From Oscillospiraceae bacterium (GTDB lineage: Bacteria > Bacillota > Clostridia > Oscillospirales > Oscillospiraceae), in NCBI GenBank assembly GCA_015067945.1, contig SVLM01000005.1, forward strand, positions 27,661 through 91,660: a stretch of DNA of 64,000 nucleotides. The letters are read 5' to 3'. Both the position numbers and the translations under genes were made by a program. The number at the start of each line of letters is the position of its first letter. Within the stretch, counting starts at the first letter, position 1. Below are positions 7,829 through 15,784 of this stretch, piece after piece. The notes under the pieces were generated by a model. It did no database searches and was not told the DNA's origin. It worked only from the letters and a program-made list of their open reading frames with translations.

Positions 7829-9807
7829 ATTGCATCCACCTCCGCAAGAATTTGTCTGTTAGAGAAGCCCTGCAGGTCCATCGCACCGCTGGGGCAGGTT
7901 ACGGTACAGGCACCGCAGCCCTGACACAGAGCACCGTTGACCACCGCAATGCGGCGGGTCTCCCGGATGCCGTGGTCGTTGACCAGTTTGTCTTCGTAGG
8001 AAATTGCACCGTAGGGGCACACATTGGCACACTGGGAGCAGCCGTTGCACAGCAGCTCATCTGCCTTGGCTGTGCAGGGGTTGGTCTTCAGCTTATCCTT
8101 GGCCAGCAGGCCGATGACCTTCACCGCTGCCGCACCGGCCTGAGCCACGGTTTCAGGAATGTCCTTGGGGCCCTGACATACACCGGACAGGAACACACCG
8201 GCGGTGGGGGATTCCACAGGCCGCAGCTTGGGGTGTGCCTCGGTGAGGAAATTGTTGGTATCGATGGAGGCGGTGAGCATGGTAGCGATCTTCCGCACAT
8301 CAGGGTTGGGCTCGATGGCGGTGGCCAAAACCACCATATCCGCCTTCTTCAGGATCTGCTTGCCCTCTAAGAGGTCAACGCCCTGAACCAGCAGGCTGCC
8401 GTCGGCCTGGGGAGAGACCTTGCCCACCTGACCCTTGATGTAGTTGACACCGTAATCCTCCACAGCCCGGCGGTAGAATTCGTCGAAATTCTTACCGGGG
8501 GTACGGACGTCGATGTAGAACACCGTCACATTGGTATCCGGGTACTTATCCCGGATCAGCATGGCGTGCTTGGCGGTGTACATACAGCAGATTTTGGAGC
8601 AGTAGGGCTTGCCCCGATCGTCGGAGCAGCGGCTGCCCACGCACTGAATGAACACAATCTCCTTGGGAGCCTTGCCGTCAGAAAGACGCTCCAGATGACC
8701 CTTGGTGGGGCCTGCGGCGTTCATGATCCGCTCCAGCTCCAGAGAGGTGATTACGTCTTTACTCTCGTTGTAGGCATATTCGCCGTACTTATCCAGCTTG
8801 ATGGTGTCAAAGCCGGTGGCAACCACGATGGCACCGTAGTTTTCCGTGATGATTTCGTCCTGCTGGGTGTAGTCGATGGCACCGGCCTGACAGAACTTTT
8901 CGCAGATGCCGCACTTTCCGGTCTTCAGCTTGATGCAGTTGGCGGCATCAATGACGGGCACATTGGGAATGGCCTGAGCAAAGGGCGTATAGATAGCACT
9001 GCGGGTATTCAGGCCCCGGTTAAATTCATTCAGCGGCTTCTTGGAGGGGCATTTTTCCTGACAGATGCCGCAGCCGGTGCATTTGTCCATGTTGACATAG
9101 CGGGCCTTCTTGCGGATATCCACTGTGAAATTGCCGACGAAGCCGGAAACCTTTTCCACTTCGGAGTAAGTATGGATGGTGATATTTTCGTGGGCAGCGG
9201 CCTCCACCATCTTGGGGGTCAGAATACAGGCGGAGCAGTCCAGGGTGGGGAAGGTCTTATCCAGCTGGCTCATGCGGCCACCGATGGAGGGGGTCTTTTC
9301 CACGATGTCCACCTTGTAGCCGGCATCGGCAATGTCGATAGCGGTCTGAATACCGGCGATACCTCCGCCGATGACCAGTGCCCGCTTGGTGACCAGGCTT
9401 TCGCCCTGCTGCAGCGGTGCGTTCAGATGCACCTTGGCAACGGCGGCACGCATCAGAATGGTAGCCTTTTCCGTAGCCTCGGCCATGTCCTTGTGAATCC
9501 AGGAGCAATGCTCGCGGATGTTGGCGATTTCCACCATGTAGGGGTTGATGCCGGCCTTCTCCGCAGCCTTGCGGAAGGTGGCCTCATGCATCCGGGGGGA
9601 GCAGGAGCAAACCACGATGCCGGTCAGCTTCTTTTCTGCGACGGCAGCGGCGATCCGGGACTGACCGGCCTCACTGCACATATAGGGATAGTCTTCCGCG
9701 TGGACGACGCCCTGCTCGCGTAGGGCCATCTCCACAACTTTCTTTACGTCTACCGTGGCGGCGATATTACTGCCACAGTGACAGACAAAAACACCAATTC
9801 TTTGCAT
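7819..9807 (-). CDS. hdrA: HdrA: FAD-containing electron-bifurcating subunit
   Basis: A 662-residue heterodisulfide reductase A, normal length. N-terminal Cys motifs (FVCHCGSN, YMCSEAG, VVCSCSPRMHEATF) bind an N-terminal cluster. FAD binds at GGGIAGIQTA (148-157). The HdrA-specific DCSACILTPKM occurs at 190-200. A ferredoxin-like motif CTGCGICQEKCPSKKP starts at 243, another Cys cluster lies at 291-306, and two C-terminal [4Fe-4S] motifs start at 587 and 628. HdrA-type FAD is the site of flavin-based bifurcation in characterised Hdr complexes: one electron goes to ferredoxin, the other to the HdrBC branch. ATG follows GGAGGT with 7-nt spacing. Overlap with flxD indicates a single complex. Confidence 0.93.
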   Translation of the reverse strand: MQRIGVFVCHCGSNIAATVDVKKVVEMALREQGVVHAEDYPYMCSEAGQSRIAAAVAEKKLTGIVVCSCSPRMHEATFRKAAEKAGINPYMVEIANIREHCSWIHKDMAEATEKATILMRAAVAKVHLNAPLQQGESLVTKRALVIGGGIAGIQTAIDIADAGYKVDIVEKTPSIGGRMSQLDKTFPTLDCSACILTPKMVEAAAHENITIHTYSEVEKVSGFVGNFTVDIRKKARYVNMDKCTGCGICQEKCPSKKPLNEFNRGLNTRSAIYTPFAQAIPNVPVIDAANCIKLKTGKCGICEKFCQAGAIDYTQQDEIITENYGAIVVATGFDTIKLDKYGEYAYNESKDVITSLELERIMNAAGPTKGHLERLSDGKAPKEIVFIQCVGSRCSDDRGKPYCSKICCMYTAKHAMLIRDKYPDTNVTVFYIDVRTPGKNFDEFYRRAVEDYGVNYIKGQVGKVSPQADGSLLVQGVDLLEGKQILKKADMVVLATAIEPNPDVRKIATMLTASIDTNNFLTEAHPKLRPVESPTAGVFLSGVCQGPKDIPETVAQAGAAAVKVIGLLAKDKLKTNPCTAKADELLCNGCSQCANVCPYGAISYEDKLVNDHGIRETRRIAVVNGALCQGCGACTVTCPSGAMDLQGFSNRQILAEVDAICR

Positions 9808-9812
9808 GGCAG

Positions 9813-10193
9813 TTACCTCCGATACTTTCTGAACGCACTCATCAGCAGCTGCTGGGGCGTTTCCTTATCCAGCAGGGCAGGAACCTCATCGGGTGACAGC
9901 AGCTGCTGACCCCGGCTGCGGACGAATACCTGCCGGGCGGCGTCGATAAGCTGACCGGGCTTGACACCCCGGGGGCAACGCTCCACGCAGGCAAAGCAGC
10001 TCAGGCACTTTTCCAAAGATTTGCTCTGCATCAGTGCTTCGATGTTTTCGTTCTGCACATAGCTGACAAACAAATGGGGCGGAATGTCCATCTCGTCAAA
10101 ATTGGGGCAGGAGGCAGAGCATTTGCCGCACTTCATGCACTTGAGAGGATTGACACCGCTGATTTGTTTGATCTGTTCGATTTGCTTGTTCAT
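9813..10193 (-). CDS. hdrC: HdrC: two-[4Fe-4S] relay subunit
   Basis: A 126-residue ferredoxin-like protein with CMKCGKCSASCPNFDEMD and CLSCFACVERCPRGVKP motifs, the standard pair for HdrC, which carries electrons from HdrA to HdrB. Length is slightly below typical HdrC. Its start codon overlaps the hdrB stop (TGATG) and hdrA begins 5 nt after its end, so the three are translated together. A GGAGG sits 7 nt before its ATG, inside hdrB. Confidence 0.92.
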   Translation of the reverse strand: MNKQIEQIKQISGVNPLKCMKCGKCSASCPNFDEMDIPPHLFVSYVQNENIEALMQSKSLEKCLSCFACVERCPRGVKPGQLIDAARQVFVRSRGQQLLSPDEVPALLDKETPQQLLMSAFRKYRR

Positions 10194-10975
10194 CAGGCAT
10201 CCTCCTTTACACCCAAAGCCTCAGCCAGCAGCTCCGTGAAGTAGACGATGGGCAGCTTGCTGTTCTTGGTCAGGTTAAACTTGCACAGAGGGCAGGCGGT
10301 GACCAGCAGGTCTGCACCAAAACTCTCGGCAGAATTTGCGATCCGCTGGCACATATTGGTTGCACCCTGAGGATCCTTCAGGCTGATGTAGCCGCCGCAG
10401 CACTCGTTGCGGTAGGGATAAACCACCGGCTCAGCACCCAGAGCCCGGATGAAATCCTCCAAAATGGTGGGGTTTTCCGGATCATCAAAGGCCATTACGC
10501 CGCTGGGTCGCAGCAGCAGGCAGCCGTAGTAAGCACCGATCTTTTTGCCGGTGAGAGGATTGACAACCTTTTTCTTCAGCTCGGCAAAGCCGACCTTGTC
10601 CCGGAGCACTTCCAGGAAGTGGAGAACCTCGGTTTCGCCCTTGTAGGGCTCGGCAAGGCCCATGTAGTTGTTGGCACGGGACTGAATGTCGGCAACATTC
10701 GCCATATCGTCGTTGACCCGCTTCATAACATGGTGGCAGGCAGAGCAGACGGTCACCAGGCTCTGATTCTTTTCCTTTGCTTCATTTAAGGCACGGACGC
10801 AGGAAAGCTTGGATGCGATCTCGTCGGTACCCAGGGGGTATACGCCGCCGCAGCACTGCCAGTTATCAAGCTCTTCAAGCACGAAGCCCAGAGCCTCTGC
10901 AGAGGCTCTGGCGTAACGGTCAAGATCTTTGGCTTTGGTTCGCAGTGTGCAGCCGGGATAGTAGCTGTATTTCAT
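10193..10975 (-). CDS. hdrB: HdrB: CCG-domain catalytic subunit
   Basis: A 260-residue HdrB with two CCG domains: the first ends in NWQCCGGVYP (about residues 39-48), the second in NECCGGYISL, with partner Cys in YYPGCTLR and TACPLCKFN. In methanogens these bind noncubane [4Fe-4S] clusters that reduce a heterodisulfide. Bacteria of this kind lack coenzyme M and B, so the real acceptor is unknown; DsrC-like proteins, a thiol-disulfide carrier, or direct transfer to the TfrAB-like pair are possible. It is first in the hdr-flx operon. ATG follows GAGGA. Repeat copy 3 lies immediately upstream, and no clear promoter was seen between it and the dehydrogenase gene. Confidence 0.9.
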   Translation of the reverse strand: MKYSYYPGCTLRTKAKDLDRYARASAEALGFVLEELDNWQCCGGVYPLGTDEIASKLSCVRALNEAKEKNQSLVTVCSACHHVMKRVNDDMANVADIQSRANNYMGLAEPYKGETEVLHFLEVLRDKVGFAELKKKVVNPLTGKKIGAYYGCLLLRPSGVMAFDDPENPTILEDFIRALGAEPVVYPYRNECCGGYISLKDPQGATNMCQRIANSAESFGADLLVTACPLCKFNLTKNSKLPIVYFTELLAEALGVKEDA

Positions 10976-11026
10976 ATCGTTTCCTCAATTCTGTGAGAGT
11001 TCAAATGTGGAACGCCGCCAGGCGTC

Positions 11027-11214
11027 GCTTCCCCCGGGGGGAAGCTGGCATCACCGCATGGTGATGACTGAAGAGGAATGCGGGCAGGGATGGTTGGATT
11101 TTGCAGTAGACCTAGGCTTGGAAGCAAGTCTACAATGCTTCCGTGTATTGGATTGCATCCCGTGTTCCTCTTCCGACCTCGCTTACGCTGGGCCACCTTC
11201 CCCTCGGGGGAAGG
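11027..11214. repeat. REP/MITE-like inverted-repeat element, copy 3
   Basis: Copy 3, 188 bp, between the LDH/MDH-family gene and hdrB. Left arm hairpin is ATCACCGCATGGTGAT. Centre differs completely in sequence from other copies but has similar length. It fills most of the intergenic gap, so any hdrB promoter must lie within or next to it. Confidence 0.88.
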
Positions 11215-11221
11215 TTTTTTA

Positions 11222-12163
11222 TCAAATATCCAACTGTGCAATAACAGCCTTCAGGGCGTTGGCACTGAAACGCATCTTCTCTTCTTCCTCAGCGGTCAGC
11301 TTCACGGGAACCTTGCCCTTGACACCGTTAGGACCGATGACGGTCATGGCACTCAGACACACATCCTCCACGCCGTATTCGCCGTGCATCAGGGAGGATA
11401 CGGTGGCGAAGGAATCGTAAGCTGCGGTGAGCTTCTTGAGAATCTTCATAACGGACACGCTGACGGCATAGAAGGTAGCACCCTTCTTGGCGATGATCTC
11501 GCCGCCGGACTTCTGGACATATTTCAGAGTGGCTTCCTTGTCCAAAGGTTCAGTACCCTTGGTTGTCATCAGTTCCTCGTAAAGATCCAGATCGCAGCCG
11601 GACACAGAGGCCAGGGACCAGGGGATGAAGCTGGTGTCGCCATGCTCGCCGAAGACATAGGCGTGGATGTTGTTCTGTGCGATCTTGAAGTGATCGCTCA
11701 GGTCGTAACGCAGACGGGAAGTGTCCAGAATGGTGCCGGAGCCCAGAATCTGGCTTTCGGGCAGGCCGGAGATCTTGGTGAACACATAGGTCATCACGTC
11801 CACGGGGTTGGCAACGATGACGTACAGAGCGTTGGGGGCGTATTTCACGATCTCGGGGGTGATGGACTTCAGAATATTTACATTGGTCTGAGCCAGGTCA
11901 ATCCGGGTTTGGCCGGGTTTGCGGCCCACACCGGAGGTGATGATGACGATGTCAGAACCGGCGGCATCGGCGTAGTCACCGGCAATGACGGAAATCGGCT
12001 CACGGAAGCTGGTGCCCTGAACGATGTCCATGACCTCGCCCTCGACCTTATCCTTATTGATGTCGATCAGAACGATCTCGGAAGCAACATCATCCAAAGA
12101 GAGAGTGTAGGCTATGGTTGCACCCACGTTGCCGGCACCGATGACGGTAATTTTTCTGCTCAT
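11222..12163 (-). CDS. LDH/MDH-family 2-hydroxyacid dehydrogenase with malate-type specificity residue
   Basis: A 313-residue NAD-dependent enzyme of the L-lactate/malate dehydrogenase family. It has the Rossmann GAGNVGATIAY, catalytic Asp147 in LDTSR, substrate-binding Arg150, proton-acceptor His174 in GEHGDT, and Arg87 on the mobile loop. The residue matching LDH Gln102 is Arg81 (loop SGVGRKPGQTR), the classic determinant of oxaloacetate/malate preference. Overall similarity is to proteins usually called ldh, so name alone would mislead; specificity is unproved. ATG at 12163 follows AGGAGGT; the longer frame to 12241 lacks a ribosome-binding site and crosses the promoter. It is same-strand with, and upstream of, the hdr-flx-tfr-fum island, fitting an oxaloacetate-to-succinate branch. 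Confidence 0.88.
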   Translation of the reverse strand: MSRKITVIGAGNVGATIAYTLSLDDVASEIVLIDINKDKVEGEVMDIVQGTSFREPISVIAGDYADAAGSDIVIITSGVGRKPGQTRIDLAQTNVNILKSITPEIVKYAPNALYVIVANPVDVMTYVFTKISGLPESQILGSGTILDTSRLRYDLSDHFKIAQNNIHAYVFGEHGDTSFIPWSLASVSGCDLDLYEELMTTKGTEPLDKEATLKYVQKSGGEIIAKKGATFYAVSVSVMKILKKLTAAYDSFATVSSLMHGEYGVEDVCLSAMTVIGPNGVKGKVPVKLTAEEEEKMRFSANALKAVIAQLDI

Positions 12164-12241
12164 AATGAAAACCTCCTGAAATGTAAGTAGAGAATTTTTG
12201 TTTCGGTAGTCTGTTATCGATAATTTTTTCTCGATAGCCAC

Positions 12242-12270
12242 ATTATACGGGAAATAAGCGGAAAAATCAA
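12242..12270 (-). promoter_or_regulatory. Promoter of the LDH/MDH-family gene
   Basis: Minus-strand TTGATT-N17-TATAAT, about 80 nt before the ATG at 12163. Likely drives the dehydrogenase and possibly the hdr-flx genes beyond it. Confidence 0.65.
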
Positions 12271-12311
12271 CTGGTTAATGCAGGGAATGATAGCCAAAAT
12301 CACGGGAAAAT

Positions 12312-12340
12312 TTGGCGGTGCTTTATACAATATGTATAAT
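12312..12340 (+). promoter_or_regulatory. Upstream nrdG promoter
   Basis: TTGGCG-N17-TATAAT on the plus strand, about 75 nt before the nrdG TTG start. First of two tandem, similarly spaced promoters. Confidence 0.6.
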
Positions 12341-12357
12341 AACTAATAAATTGTCAG

Positions 12358-12386
12358 TTGGCAATCGGTTTGGGATATGTTATAAT
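12358..12386 (+). promoter_or_regulatory. Proximal nrdG promoter
   Basis: TTGGCA-N17-TATAAT, with the start region about 20-25 nt before AAGGAGG of nrdG. Confidence 0.72.
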
Positions 12387-12415
12387 GAAAAAAGAACAAA
12401 AAAGGAGGCATTCAT

Positions 12416-13123
12416 TTGCAAATCGTCGGAATACAGAAAATGACGCTGCTGGACTATCCCGGACGGGTGGCCTGCACAGTGTTTTTGGGCGGCTGCAATT
12501 TCCGCTGCCCCTTTTGCCATAACAGTGAGCTTTTGGACGGCTCGGCAACACCGGTGATGGACGAGCAGGAGCTACTGACCTTTCTGGAAAAGCGAAAAGG
12601 CCTTCTCGACGGTGTGTGCATCACCGGTGGCGAGCCCACCCTGCAGAAGGATCTGCCGGAATTGCTGACGGAAATAAAAAAGCTGGGGTATGCCATCAAG
12701 CTGGACACCAATGGCTACCGTCCCGATGTCTTGAAGAAATTGGTGGATCAGGGTTTGGTGGATTATGTTGCCATGGATGTAAAAAATTGCCCGGAGCGTT
12801 ATGCCCAAACCGCGGGCCTGCCGGGGTTGGATATTACGCGGATCGAGGAGAGTCTTGCCTTTTTGCTGTCCGGGGCGGTGGACTATGAGCTTCGCACCAC
12901 CGTGGCAGAGCCTTTGCATGATCGGCAGGCCATGGAAGCTATTGCCCGGTGGCTGGAAAAAATTTCCCCCAAAAAGAAGGTCAAGCGGTTTTTTATTCAG
13001 CCCTTTGCAGACCGGGATACCGTACTTTTTGCCGGTCTGAAAGCACCGGAAAAGGCGGAATTGGTGGCTTTTCAGGGCATTTTGGCAGGTTATGCCGAAG
13101 AAGTGTCCATTCGTGGCACTTAA
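12416..13123 (+). CDS. nrdG: Anaerobic ribonucleotide reductase activating protein (radical SAM)
   Basis: A 235-residue radical-SAM enzyme with cluster motif CNFRCPFC (Cys27, 31, 34), which generates the glycyl radical on NrdD using S-adenosylmethionine. ITGGEPTLQ is the SAM-binding GGE motif. The start is a TTG at 12416, set by AAGGAGG 7 nt upstream; no ATG fits. Two tandem promoters precede it. It lies 158 bp before nrdD on the same strand, an order reversed from the common nrdD-nrdG. NrdG-like proteins of this length with a short C-terminal extension are common in Clostridia. Confidence 0.92.
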   Translation: MQIVGIQKMTLLDYPGRVACTVFLGGCNFRCPFCHNSELLDGSATPVMDEQELLTFLEKRKGLLDGVCITGGEPTLQKDLPELLTEIKKLGYAIKLDTNGYRPDVLKKLVDQGLVDYVAMDVKNCPERYAQTAGLPGLDITRIEESLAFLLSGAVDYELRTTVAEPLHDRQAMEAIARWLEKISPKKKVKRFFIQPFADRDTVLFAGLKAPEKAELVAFQGILAGYAEEVSIRGT

Positions 13124-13130
13124 TAAAAAA

Positions 13131-13146
13131 CCACAACATCTTGTGT
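13131..13146 (+). promoter_or_regulatory. NrdR box
   Basis: CCACAACATCTTGTGT matches the NrdR consensus ACACWATATATWGTGT at 13 of 16 positions and lies 40 nt before the nrdD -35 box. NrdR represses ribonucleotide reductase genes in response to ATP/dATP. A second, canonically spaced box was not convincing. Confidence 0.6.
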
Positions 13147-13185
13147 TTGCACAAGAAAATATATGGCATATATTGAATTTTGTGG

Positions 13186-13214
13186 TTGACATTGAAAAAG
13201 AAGCAAGGTATAAT
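13186..13214 (+). promoter_or_regulatory. nrdD promoter
   Basis: Exact consensus TTGACA-N17-TATAAT, about 60 nt before the nrdD ATG. The best promoter match in the window. Confidence 0.88.
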
Positions 13215-13281
13215 ACAGGCGTTGTCGCGTTTACGGGCTGTGACAATGCCTGTATTTTACATATGAGAGGGGAAAAACACT

Positions 13282-15663
13282 ATGTACCGTGTTGCAAAAA
13301 GAGACGGCGGCACTGTGGAATTTGAGATTTCCAAGATCAGTGCGGCCATGGTCAAGGCCTTTGAGGCCGTCAATAAGCAGTATCATCCCAGTGTGATCAA
13401 CCTGCTGGCTCTGCAGGTCACTGCGGATTTTGACCCCAAGATCGAGGATGGTATCATCGCCGTGGAGGACATTCAGGACTCCGTGGAACGGGTGCTGTCC
13501 GATGCCGGCTATGCGGATGTTGCCAAGGCCTACATTCTGTACCGCAAGCAGCGTGAGAAGATCCGCAATGTCAACTCCGCCCTGCTCAACTACAAGGATC
13601 TGGTGGACAACTACCTGAAGATCAACGACTGGCGTGTGAAGGAGAATTCTACCGTCACCTATTCAGTGGGCGGTCTGATTCTTTCCAACTCCGGTGCCAT
13701 CACTGCCAACTACTGGCTCAGCGAAATTTACGATCAGGAGATTGCCGAGGCTCACCGCAGTGCGGCCATGCACCTGCACGATCTGTCCATGCTTACCGGT
13801 TACTGTGCCGGCTGGAGCCTGAAGCAGCTGATTCAGGAAGGCCTGGGCGGCGTTGTGGGTAAGATCACCTCTTCTCCTGCCAGCCACCTGTCTACTTTGT
13901 GCAATCAGATGGTCAATTTCCTGGGCATTATGCAGAATGAATGGGCCGGTGCTCAGGCATTCTCCTCTTTTGATACCTATCTGGCTCCCTTTGTCAAGGT
14001 GGACAACCTGAGTCAGAAGGAGGTCAAGCAGTGCGTGCAGTCCTTCATCTACGGTGTGAACACCCCCTCCCGTTGGGGTACTCAGGCTCCTTTCTCCAAT
14101 ATTACGCTGGACTGGACCGTTCCTGCCGACCTGAAGGATATGCCTGCCATCGTCGGCGGTAAGGAGATGGACTTCACCTACGGCGACTGCAAGAAGGAAA
14201 TGGACATGGTCAACCGTGCCTTCATCGAGATCATGATCGAGGGCGACGCCAATGGCCGTGGCTTCCAGTATCCCATTCCCACCTACTCCATCACCCGTGA
14301 TTTCGACTGGAGCGAGACCGAGAACAATAAGCTCTTGTTTGAGATGACCGCCAAGTACGGCACGCCCTATTTCTCCAACTACATCAACTCCGATATGGAG
14401 CCCTCCGATGTCCGCTCCATGTGCTGCCGTCTGCGTCTGGATCTGCGGGAGCTGCGTAAGAAGTCCGGCGGCTTCTTCGGCAGCGGTGAGTCTACCGGCT
14501 CTATCGGCGTTGTCACCATCAACCTGCCCCGGATCGCATATCTTGCTGAGAATGAGGCGGATTTCTACGCCCGTCTGGACAAGCTGATGGATATCGCTGC
14601 CCGCAGCCTGAAGGTCAAGCGTACCGTCATTACCCAGCTGATGGAAAACGGCTTGTATCCCTACACCAAGCGTTACTTAGGCACCTTCGGCAACCACTTC
14701 TCCACCATCGGCCTGATCGGCATGAACGAGGTGGGTCTGAATGCCAAGTGGCTCCGCAAGGACCTGACCCACAAGGAAACCCAGGAATTCGCCAAGGAAG
14801 TGCTGGATCATATGCGTGAGCGGCTGAGCGACTATCAGGAGCAGTACGGCGATCTGTACAACCTGGAGGCAACCCCTGCCGAGTCCACCACCTACCGTTT
14901 TGCCAAGCACGATAAGGAAAAGTATCCCGGCATTATCACTGCCAACGAAAACGGCACGCCCTACTACACCAACTCCTCCCACCTGCCCGTGGGCTACACC
15001 GAGGACATCTTCTCTGCTCTGGAGATTCAGGACGATCTGCAGACCCGTTACACCTCCGGCACCGTGTTCCACGGCTTCCTGGGTGAGAAGCTGCCGGATT
15101 GGAAGGCTGCTGCTGCTCTGGTCCGCAAGATCGCAGAGAATCACAAGCTGCCTTACTACACCTTGTCTCCCACCTATTCCGTCTGTGCCGACCACGGCTA
15201 CATTGCCGGTGAGCATTTTGAATGCCCCATCTGCGGCAAGAAGGCAGAGGTTTACAGCCGGATCACCGGTTACTACCGCCCCGTGCAGAACTGGAACGAC
15301 GGCAAGAGCCAGGAGTACAAGGACCGCAAGGTTTATAATGTAGGTACCTCCGTACCCAAGGCAAAGGTTACCGCCCCAGTACAGAAGGAAGAAGCTCCCT
15401 GCTGCTGCGAGCAGCCCAAGGCGGAGGTCGCTTCCGGTGCCAAGGCCATCCTCTTCAGCCGTGTGACCTGCCCCAACTGCCGGGTTGCCGAGCAGCTGCT
15501 GAGCAAGGCCGGTGTGGCATACGAGAAACTGATTGCTGACGAGAATGTGGAGCTGTGCAAGGCTTACGGCGTCAAGGGTGCACCCACCCTGGTCATCACC
15601 GACGGTGAGAACTTTAACAGCTATTACAGCGTGCCGGAGATCAAGAAGTATCTGGCTAAATAA
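13282..15663 (+). CDS. nrdD: Anaerobic ribonucleoside-triphosphate reductase with fused C-terminal thioredoxin/glutaredoxin-like domain
   Basis: A 793-residue class III ribonucleotide reductase. An N-terminal ATP-cone (about 1-90) is followed by the ten-stranded barrel. MCCRLRL carries two adjacent cysteines (381-382) at the active-site finger loop. The C-terminal zinc site includes Cys635, Cys648 and Cys651, and the glycyl radical is Gly663 in RITGYY. After the normal end, a linker rich in Lys/Pro/Cys leads to an ~75-residue thioredoxin-fold domain with CPNC (730-733). This suggests reduction by a dithiol protein rather than formate, as known for some NrdD subgroups, and trxB follows directly. 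ATG follows GAGAGGGG. Expression probably depends on the NrdR box and strong promoter just upstream. Confidence 0.93.
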   Translation: MYRVAKRDGGTVEFEISKISAAMVKAFEAVNKQYHPSVINLLALQVTADFDPKIEDGIIAVEDIQDSVERVLSDAGYADVAKAYILYRKQREKIRNVNSALLNYKDLVDNYLKINDWRVKENSTVTYSVGGLILSNSGAITANYWLSEIYDQEIAEAHRSAAMHLHDLSMLTGYCAGWSLKQLIQEGLGGVVGKITSSPASHLSTLCNQMVNFLGIMQNEWAGAQAFSSFDTYLAPFVKVDNLSQKEVKQCVQSFIYGVNTPSRWGTQAPFSNITLDWTVPADLKDMPAIVGGKEMDFTYGDCKKEMDMVNRAFIEIMIEGDANGRGFQYPIPTYSITRDFDWSETENNKLLFEMTAKYGTPYFSNYINSDMEPSDVRSMCCRLRLDLRELRKKSGGFFGSGESTGSIGVVTINLPRIAYLAENEADFYARLDKLMDIAARSLKVKRTVITQLMENGLYPYTKRYLGTFGNHFSTIGLIGMNEVGLNAKWLRKDLTHKETQEFAKEVLDHMRERLSDYQEQYGDLYNLEATPAESTTYRFAKHDKEKYPGIITANENGTPYYTNSSHLPVGYTEDIFSALEIQDDLQTRYTSGTVFHGFLGEKLPDWKAAAALVRKIAENHKLPYYTLSPTYSVCADHGYIAGEHFECPICGKKAEVYSRITGYYRPVQNWNDGKSQEYKDRKVYNVGTSVPKAKVTAPVQKEEAPCCCEQPKAEVASGAKAILFSRVTCPNCRVAEQLLSKAGVAYEKLIADENVELCKAYGVKGAPTLVITDGENFNSYYSVPEIKKYLAK

Positions 15664-15671
15664 AAACCACA

Positions 15672-15693
15672 GGGCCGGGCATCCGCCCGGCCC
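15672..15693 (+). terminator. Stem-loop after nrdD
   Basis: GGGCCGGGC / GCCCGGCCC nine-bp stem with ATCC loop, 8 nt after the nrdD stop. The following T content is weak, so read-through into trxB is possible. Confidence 0.6.
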
Positions 15694-15784
15694 TTGATAT
15701 GTGATGGTTAGAATCTTGGCTCTCCCAAAGGGAGAGGCAAGGATGTGCTGTTTTGACAATTTTGAAGCGGAAAGAAGGTTCTCT

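Noticed and set aside
12164..12241. Longer N-terminus of the LDH/MDH-family enzyme
   Set aside because: The Shine-Dalgarno AGGAGGT and family alignment place the start at 12163.
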